From assembly GCA_050998805.1 (NCBI GenBank), contig JBPCPV010000015.1:1-64000 (forward strand): 64,000 nt of DNA, written 5' to 3'. This document shows, piece by piece, positions 58,664 to 64,000 of this stretch. This stretch comes from JAICKM01 sp050998805. GTDB taxonomy: Bacteria; Chloroflexota; Chloroflexia; QHBQ01; JAICKM01. The notes under the pieces were generated by a model. It was given only the letters and a program-made list of their open reading frames with translations. It had not been told where the DNA came from and made no database searches. Position 1 is the stretch's first letter. Every line of letters begins with the position of its first letter. The position numbers were made by a program, and so were the translations under genes.

Positions 58664-61600
58664 CTATGCCGCGAGCGTCACGTCCTCCAGCCGCAGGCTG
58701 AGCACCCGCGACGCCGTATCCGGGCCGAGGGAGACGCCGTAGATCGTCGCCGCCGCCTCGATTGTGGCGCGGTTGTGCGTGATCAAGATGAACTGCCCCC
58801 GCTCGCTGAGGTCTCGTAACTCGTTGCGGAAGCGCCCGATATTCGCCTCGTCGAGCGCCGCGTCTACCTCGTCCATTATGCAAAAGGGGGTGGGGCGCAC
58901 CTTGAGGATAGCGAAGAGCAGGGCAACCGAGGTGAGAGCGCGCTCGCCGCCGGATAGGGCGCTCAGTGGAGAGGACCGCTTGCCGGGAGGCTGGGCCAGC
59001 ACCTCTATGCCTGTGGCGGCCACATCCTGCGGGTCGGTCAACTCGAGGCGGGCGGAGCCGCCGCCGAAGAGCTTAGGGAAGGTCTCGGCGAAGGCAGCCG
59101 CCACTTCCTGAAAAGTGGCGGCAAGCCGCTCGCGCATCAGGCGGTCAAGCTCGGCAGCGACCTGGCGGAGGCTCTCGGCAGCGGAGCGAAGGTCGGCGAG
59201 TTGGGTGCTGAGGAAGCCGTGGCGCGCCCGCGCCGTGTCACATTCCGCAATCGCCAGTGGGTTGATCGGCCCCATGCGGCGGATGCGGCCCCGCAACTGA
59301 TCCACGCGATTCAAGGACAAGTTTTGGATTTCGGCGGCATCTAATTCGTCTATGGAAGCACCCTCCCAGCGCGCCGCCCAGGGCGTCCAGAGATCAACGG
59401 CGGCATCCGCGCTCTCCGTCTCCGCTTCTATGGCGCTCGCCGAACGTGACCAATCCGGGATACCAAATCCCCAATCCAAGATCGTGGTGCGGAGTTGGGC
59501 GGCGGCAGATTGGCGGCGTTCAAGCTCGACCAGGCTGTGGCCGTGGGCAGACTCGGCAGAGAGGACGGCAGATGAGGCGGCGTGGGCGGCGCGCTCGGCG
59601 GCGTTCTCGCGGTCACACGCCGCTTCGAGTGTGCGGGCTGCTGCGGAGGTACGGCCCCGGAGTTCGTCGCCGGCGTGCTGACGGCGGGCGGCATCGGCAC
59701 GGGATTCTGTAAGGCCGACTGTGGCTGTGGCAAGTTCATCGGCGAGCGCAGCGAGCCGGGCGGCGCGGGCGCGCTGCTCGTCGGCGAGGCGGTCATGCCC
59801 TGCCCGTGCGCTCAGTAGCGCAGCACGGCGGTGGCGACTCCCTTCCTCGGCGACGGCAAGCCGCGTCCTCAGCGCGGCGAGTTCGTCGCGGGCGGCAGCT
59901 TCGGAGTCACGGGCGTGCCTGGCCTCGGACAGCAGGGCAGCGATCTGCTCGGAGAGCGGCCCGGTTTCCAGCTCTATGCGGGCAAGTTCGACCACGAAGC
60001 CGTCCATCCGCTCACCCCACTCCCGGAGCGCGGCCTCAGCGCCCGCGACGAGGCCCGCGCGCCAGGTCTGTTCCTGCTCGGTCTGCGAGGCACGCTGCCC
60101 AAGTTGGCCGACCGTCCCGCTGCACTCAGCTTCCAGGCTGCTCGCCGCCGACCGTCTCTCGGCGGCAGCCTGGCGGGCCGCGTCGGCACCGGCCCAGGCG
60201 TCGGCGGCAGAGGAGAGATCGGCGGCGCGGGCTGCGAGTCCGACTTCGGCGGATCGGAGTGCAGAGGCGAGATCCCTGCGCTCGCGCTCACGGGCAAGCA
60301 AGCCGTGCTCGCGGGCAGGAGAGCCGCCGGTGACGGCCCCGCCTGAGCGCACTATTTCGCCGCCCAGGGTCACGATGCTCCAACCGATGGGCAGACGGCG
60401 GAGCGCACGGCGGGCCACAGGCAGGTCGTCCACGACGATTGTGCGGCCAAGCAGTTGCTGGATCACTGCCCTGTACTGGGTGGCAGTTTCGACCAGCGAG
60501 GAGGCGAGGCCATGCACACCCCGGCGGCTGTCGAGGAAGCGAAGGGCATCGGCGGGGCCACTGGGGAAGCGGAGGCTGTCGAGCGGGAGGAATGTGGCGC
60601 GACCAGCCCCGGCTTGCTTCAAGAAGGCGATAGCGGCCTCAGCGTCAGGCCAGGTCTGAACCACGATGTCGTTGATCCTGCCGCCGAGGGCGACCTCGAT
60701 GGCGGTCTCGAACTCTTGTGGGGAGACAAGCAGGCCAGCAACCGGCCCGACGATGCCGTGTAGACTGGCAGCGCCGAGGACAGCGCGCACAGCATGGGGC
60801 AGTCCTGCCCCACCCTCGCTGAGGCTGCGAGCTAGCTCGAGGCGGGTGTGGAGACTCTCGACCTCAGCGGCGGAGGCGTGGAGGCGCTTTTCGGCGGCTT
60901 CGCGGGCAGCAGCGGCGTCAGCCAGAGCGGCGTCAGCGTGGGCAAGCTGCTCGCTGGCGGCAGTCTGGGCGGCGTCGGACCGGCGGCTGGCGGCCTGTGC
61001 GTCGGCGAGTTCGGCGGCCTCGGTCCGCCGTCGGGCATCGAGCATGGCGAGGGCGTTCTGCTGCTCGGCCAGTTGGCGCTCCAATTCGAGGCGGTGGTCC
61101 TGGCTGCCGGAGAGCCGCTGCTTGAGGCCGACGGCATGGGCGGCGGACTGGGCGGCGCGATCCTGGGCGGCGGACTGGGCGCGATCGGTCGTGCGGCGGG
61201 CGGCGGCGGTGCGGGCAAGGGTCGCATCGGAGGAGGCGACCCACTCGCGCAGATCCTGCTCGGCGCTTCCGGCACCCTGCTCCGCCGCCGCCATCTCGGC
61301 AAGCTGCTCGGCGACCTCGGCGAGCGCGGCGCGCCCGGTTTCATGTTCGAGCGTGGTCTGGCGCTGCTGGGCCTCGACGGCGGCGAGGCGCTCGGCGTGG
61401 ACTGCGGCGGCGCGGGCAGCCTGCTCCCGAAGGTGCTGGATGCCGGCTTGCTCGCCTGCCAGCCGGTCAAGTTCGGCGCGGGCAGCCTCGGCTTCGCTCC
61501 GGCTCTCGGCTAGGCGGCGGTCGGCTGCATCGGCGTCGGCCCGCGCCTCTGCCAGGGATGCTGCGGCGGTCAGCGAGGCGGCATCCGCCTCTGCGAGGGC

Positions 61601-62323
61601 GGAGCGGACCTCGCGCCACTGGGCACCATAACGGATGTCGAGCAGGCCGTTGAGTTCAGCGGCGACGGCGTTGTAGTCCTGGGCGGCGCGGGCCTGGCGT
61701 TCGAGGCTCTTTAGCTGAGGTTCCAACTCGGCCACGAGGTCGCCGACGCGCAGCATGTTGTCTTCGGTGTGGGCGAGGCGCTTAAGGGCGTCGTCGCGCT
61801 GGGCGTAGAATGGGCGGATGCCGGCGGCTTCCTCGAAGAGGGCGCGGCGCTCGGTCGGGTTGAGGCTCAGTAGCTCGTCGGCGAGGCCCTGGCCGACGAC
61901 TGTGAACGACTGGCCGACGGGCGCAAGTAGTTCCTGCACATCGCGGAGACGGACGCGGCTTCGGTTTATGAAGTACTCGTTTTCGCCCGACCGGAAGGCG
62001 CGGCGCGTAATGCTCACTTCGTCGTAGTCTATCGCCAGCAGTCGGTCGGAGTTGTCGAGCGTGAGGCTGACCTCGGCCATGCCCTGCTGACCGCGTGCGG
62101 TGGACCCCGAGAAGATCAGGTCTTCGCTGCGGCGCGCCCTCAGTTGGGAGTAGGACTGCTCGCCCAGAACCCACCGGAGCGCATCGGCGACGTTCGACTT
62201 GCCGCTGCCGTTGGGGCCGATGATAGCTGTGATGTCGCCGTGGAAGGCGAAATCGGTCTTGGCGGCAAAAGTCTTGAAGCCCTGTAGTGTCAGGTGTTTG
62301 AGGCGCGGGATATGTGTGGGCAC
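58664..62323 (-). CDS. smc: Chromosome segregation protein SMC
   Basis: The ATPase of about 1219 residues organises and separates chromosomes. It has the N-terminal head (LTLQGFKTFAAKT, Walker A IIGPNGSGKSN), a coiled coil, a hinge (LHGIVGPVAGLL to about GGAVTGGSP), the return coil and the C-terminal head (signature LSALSGGERALTSVALLFA, Walker B CIMDEVDAALDE). The coils are extraordinarily rich in Ala, Arg and Glu. Near residue 950 (TILDWGFGIPDWS) a repeat-like stretch interrupts the returning coil. The start is GTG 62323, 4 bases after the stop of the upstream small gene; longer starts would overlap that gene. Confidence 0.96.
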   Translation of the reverse strand: MPTHIPRLKHLTLQGFKTFAAKTDFAFHGDITAIIGPNGSGKSNVADALRWVLGEQSYSQLRARRSEDLIFSGSTARGQQGMAEVSLTLDNSDRLLAIDYDEVSITRRAFRSGENEYFINRSRVRLRDVQELLAPVGQSFTVVGQGLADELLSLNPTERRALFEEAAGIRPFYAQRDDALKRLAHTEDNMLRVGDLVAELEPQLKSLERQARAAQDYNAVAAELNGLLDIRYGAQWREVRSALAEADAASLTAAASLAEARADADAADRRLAESRSEAEAARAELDRLAGEQAGIQHLREQAARAAAVHAERLAAVEAQQRQTTLEHETGRAALAEVAEQLAEMAAAEQGAGSAEQDLREWVASSDATLARTAAARRTTDRAQSAAQDRAAQSAAHAVGLKQRLSGSQDHRLELERQLAEQQNALAMLDARRRTEAAELADAQAASRRSDAAQTAASEQLAHADAALADAAAAREAAEKRLHASAAEVESLHTRLELARSLSEGGAGLPHAVRAVLGAASLHGIVGPVAGLLVSPQEFETAIEVALGGRINDIVVQTWPDAEAAIAFLKQAGAGRATFLPLDSLRFPSGPADALRFLDSRRGVHGLASSLVETATQYRAVIQQLLGRTIVVDDLPVARRALRRLPIGWSIVTLGGEIVRSGGAVTGGSPAREHGLLARERERRDLASALRSAEVGLAARAADLSSAADAWAGADAARQAAAERRSAASSLEAECSGTVGQLGQRASQTEQEQTWRAGLVAGAEAALREWGERMDGFVVELARIELETGPLSEQIAALLSEARHARDSEAAARDELAALRTRLAVAEEGSRHRRAALLSARAGHDRLADEQRARAARLAALADELATATVGLTESRADAARRQHAGDELRGRTSAAARTLEAACDRENAAERAAHAASSAVLSAESAHGHSLVELERRQSAAAQLRTTILDWGFGIPDWSRSASAIEAETESADAAVDLWTPWAARWEGASIDELDAAEIQNLSLNRVDQLRGRIRRMGPINPLAIAECDTARARHGFLSTQLADLRSAAESLRQVAAELDRLMRERLAATFQEVAAAFAETFPKLFGGGSARLELTDPQDVAATGIEVLAQPPGKRSSPLSALSGGERALTSVALLFAILKVRPTPFCIMDEVDAALDEANIGRFRNELRDLSERGQFILITHNRATIEAAATIYGVSLGPDTASRVLSLRLEDVTLAA
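59450..59483. repeat. AATCC-type repeat inside smc
   Basis: CCAATCC-like units (CAATCCGGGATACC, AAATCCCC, AATCCAAGATC) follow one another within smc and encode TILDWGFGIPDW on the minus strand. The units match the GCAATCC heptamers at 22914-22933. The segment lies in an otherwise strictly Ala/Glu/Arg-rich coiled coil. Confidence 0.6.
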
Positions 62324-62327
62324 TCGT

Positions 62328-62525
62328 CTACTGGGAGAGCAGCTCGAAGCGCACATGGTCCTCGTCGCCGAGGAGGCGCGCCCAGGCGTCATGCACTGCG
62401 CCCGAAGTTTGCGCGCCGACCTGGAGCATGAGGAACGCGCCGACCATGAAGCCGGTGAGCGTGCCGAGGATCAGGCCGATCAGCAGGTAGTTGGGTTGGC
62501 CGCCGTTGCTGAGGATACTCGACAT
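62328..62525 (-). CDS. Small single-helix membrane protein
   Basis: The protein of about 65 residues has one membrane helix (YLLIGLILGTLTGFMVGAFLML, about 13-34) with glycines typical of YtxH-like proteins, and a soluble tail (AVHDAWARLLGDEDHVRFELLSQ). GGAGAG lies 7 bases before the ATG at 62525. Its stop is 4 bases before the smc start, so it is cotranscribed with smc. Its function is unknown. Confidence 0.65.
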   Translation of the reverse strand: MSSILSNGGQPNYLLIGLILGTLTGFMVGAFLMLQVGAQTSGAVHDAWARLLGDEDHVRFELLSQ

Positions 62526-62587
62526 TGAGGTTCTCTCCATTTAACTTGCGGCCCATAGAGGCCGGTGTTGGCCGAACGCGCCCGGCC

Positions 62588-62983
62588 CTACTGGACGACT
62601 AGGATGCGCGGGGCTGCCGCCCAAAGTTTCTCCAAACGATAGTAATCGCGGGTAGCCGGGTCGAAGATATGGACAATCACCCCACCGTAATCAAGCAGAA
62701 CCCAGGTGGCTTCCTGTAGACCCTCCAAATGCAGGGGGTTCAGGCCATAGGAGCTTTTTAGCTGCTCGTCAATGCCGTGGGCGATAGCGCGCACCTGTCG
62801 GTCACTGGTGCCGGTGCATATAACGAAATAATCCGAGATTATAGAGAGTTCGTGGATGTCGAGCATCACGATGTCTTCGGCTTTCTTGTCGGAGGCGATC
62901 TGCACGATCAGTCGGGCCAATTCGTTTGGATCGAGGACTGCCGTCGGCTCCTGCTCTGGGGCCAGTTCACGCGGGTCTACCAA
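62588..62983 (-). CDS. rsfS: Ribosome silencing factor RsfS
   Basis: RsfS (Iojap/YbeB) binds uL14 on the 50S subunit and blocks subunit joining in starved cells. The protein of about 131 residues has the conserved ASDKKAEDIVMLDIHELSIISDYFVICTGTSDRQVRAIA and the closing GLQEATWVLLDYGGVIVHIFDPATRDYYRLEKLW. The start is uncertain: TTG 62983 has GGAGG 10 bases upstream and gives a normal length. An ATG at 63076 would add 31 residues from an AT-rich stretch. Upstream lies the proline-rich membrane protein. Confidence 0.92.
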   Translation of the reverse strand: MVDPRELAPEQEPTAVLDPNELARLIVQIASDKKAEDIVMLDIHELSIISDYFVICTGTSDRQVRAIAHGIDEQLKSSYGLNPLHLEGLQEATWVLLDYGGVIVHIFDPATRDYYRLEKLWAAAPRILVVQ

Positions 62984-63094
62984 ATATCTATATCCTCCGT
63001 TAGAGCTACGAATAGAGCTATGCGAACATATTCTGTCTTGCATATATAAACGTAAATCGGGGCCGATCCGTTTCATGGCCCACGTACCCGCCTG

Positions 63095-64000
63095 TCACGG
63101 GGCAGCCGGATAGGCGCTGACCCCAGTGATCAGCCAACTGCTCCCACTCTTGGTGAGGCGGACGAGGTAGCTGACGGGCGCGGGTGCAAAGGTGATCGTG
63201 ACGATGGTCTCGCCCTGGTTGCCGTCAGGGGCCAGGGCGAGGGGCTTGCCTGGTTGGACGGCGGGCGACGTCAGGGCGGCGAGGGCTTGGTTCAGCTTGA
63301 TCGCAGGCAAGTCGTTTTGGGCGGCGTAGTATTTCTGCCGCAAATCGGGTGCCAGGTAGCCGGCGGCGGCAGTGTAGTTTTTCCCAATCTGCGCCTGGAA
63401 AAATTTGGTGCCGGCATCGTCGAAGTAGCCGGAGCCGCCGAATAGCCCTGTCACCGCGAGGAGCGCGCCGATGATCAGCAGGAGCGCGCCAAGCAAGAGC
63501 GGCACCAAGCTCCCGCGCCTACCGACCGGGCGGAGTGTGTCTACGGCTGTTTCTTCTCCGGCGGGGGCGGACGGGGTCAAGGCCGAGGCGCTGTCCAGAT
63601 CAGCGGAGTCGCTGTCCACAGTGAGGTCGCCGGCAGAACGATCCGTCGGGTGACGCTGGGCGGGGGCCGGTATCTCCGGCTCGGCGACGTGAGACGCAAC
63701 GAGGCTGCCGTTCTCGCCGGGCACCGGCTCGCTAGAGGTGCCCTCGGCGGGCAGCGGCTCGGGCATAACAAGAGGAGCTGTGGTTCTCGGCTTCTGGGTC
63801 GGCGCGTATGTAGCCGACATAGTGTCAGGAAGGGGCGGGGTTATGCCGTCCCCCACGGTGGCATAACCGACGCCGGGCGGAAGGGGAGGCGGCGCGGCGG
63901 GAGGTAGGGGAGCGGGCGTCGCGGCAGGTGCAGATTCGTCGGTGGGGATGTTGAGGCGGGAGAGCGCCCAGCGCCGGCCAACCACGGCCTGTTGGTTAGA
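63095..64000 (-). CDS. Proline-rich single-pass membrane protein (5' end cut)
   Basis: The reading frame is open to the window edge; a GTG at 63985 is possible but the true start may lie beyond. At least 296 residues are visible: a disordered proline/alanine-rich region (about 20-150) with acidic patches, one membrane helix (LVPLLLGALLLIIGALLAVTGLF) and an extracytoplasmic domain of about 105 residues (FFQAQIGKNYTAAAGYLAPDL, ETIVTITFAPAPVSYLVRLTKSGSSWLITGV). That domain resembles the NTF2/DUF4878-like lipoprotein fold. It precedes rsfS by about 110 bases. No function is assigned. Confidence 0.65.
   Translation of the reverse strand, partial: SNQQAVVGRRWALSRLNIPTDESAPAATPAPLPPAAPPPLPPGVGYATVGDGITPPLPDTMSATYAPTQKPRTTAPLVMPEPLPAEGTSSEPVPGENGSLVASHVAEPEIPAPAQRHPTDRSAGDLTVDSDSADLDSASALTPSAPAGEETAVDTLRPVGRRGSLVPLLLGALLLIIGALLAVTGLFGGSGYFDDAGTKFFQAQIGKNYTAAAGYLAPDLRQKYYAAQNDLPAIKLNQALAALTSPAVQPGKPLALAPDGNQGETIVTITFAPAPVSYLVRLTKSGSSWLITGVSAYPAAP

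Noticed and set aside
59721..61631. Two open frames of 312 and 321 codons on the plus strand opposite smc
   Set aside because: They are Ser/Ala/Arg-rich mirror frames of the SMC coiled coil and contain no family motifs.

Overview
The window comes from a GC-rich bacterium, most probably a member of Chloroflexota (Thermomicrobia, Chloroflexia or a related uncultured lineage). This is inferred from gene content, not from a marker tree. The clues are secreted proteins with the Chloroflexota-type 'RTD...WYWGP...YFDK' and 'FFP.T.H...G.F..YW..HGGL..FGYP' modules, UPF0182, an F420-type (DDN) oxidoreductase, BTAD regulators, GT-C and PIG-V mannosyltransferases, a three-domain IspG, and many leaderless or near-leaderless promoters (TTGnnn, 17 bp, TATAAT, then ATG or GTG within about 5-10 bases). 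Short heptamer-based repeats are scattered through intergenic DNA and, unusually, sit in frame inside several genes.

Layout. 1-4.4 kb: small membrane proteins, a secreted LppX/LolA-like protein, a zinc-ribbon protein and a secreted propeller-like protein. 4.5-10.2 kb: ispG (isoprenoid precursors) and two GT-C glycosyltransferases. 10.2-11.9 kb: a GyrI-like protein behind a MerR-type promoter, and a MerR-GyrI regulator. 12-13.8 kb: an Hsp70-like ATPase with a tyrosine-recombinase core-binding-like N-terminus. 13.8-18.7 kb: gpsA, a degenerate 5'-nucleotidase, a ferritin-like YciF/DUF892 protein and a secreted repeat/propeller protein. 18.7-23.4 kb: TPR protein, cinA, a membrane protein and a GT-C enzyme. 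23.5-26.2 kb: zinc ribbon, DinB, then ECF sigma, likely anti-sigma and a membrane protein. 26.3-31.3 kb: a MacA/MacB-type export operon with a very long repeat-built adaptor. 31.5-33.3 kb: cell-wall amidase, tRNA-Arg(CCT), hpf. 33.3-39.2 kb (minus): a VWA/GATase membrane protein, a PDDEXK nuclease and an M6-like metalloprotease. 39.3-42 kb (minus): rsmI, tgt and an ArmA/Rmt/FmrO-type 16S rRNA G1405 methyltransferase. 42-49.3 kb: tRNA-Pro(CGG), BTAD regulator, PIG-V mannosyltransferase, UPF0182, a winged-helix-like protein and a membrane protein. 49.3-50.1 kb: a gene-free, repeat-rich stretch. 50.1-55.9 kb: crotonase, 3-hydroxyacyl-CoA dehydrogenase, a 35-residue membrane peptide, a membrane protein, a GT2 enzyme and a histidine-ammonia-lyase homologue. 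55.9-64 kb (minus): DDN-type oxidoreductase, SGNH hydrolase, a helix-rich membrane protein, smc, a small membrane protein, rsfS and a proline-rich membrane protein cut by the window edge.

The strongest candidates for something new are (1) the rsmI-tgt-G1405 methyltransferase operon, in which two enzymes are predicted to act three nucleotides apart in the ribosomal decoding centre and a third on tRNA anticodons; (2) the core-binding/Hsp70 fusion; and (3) invasion of coding genes (ispG, smc, three of four GT-C/PIG-V enzymes, probably the amidase) by dispersed and heptamer repeats that keep the reading frame.
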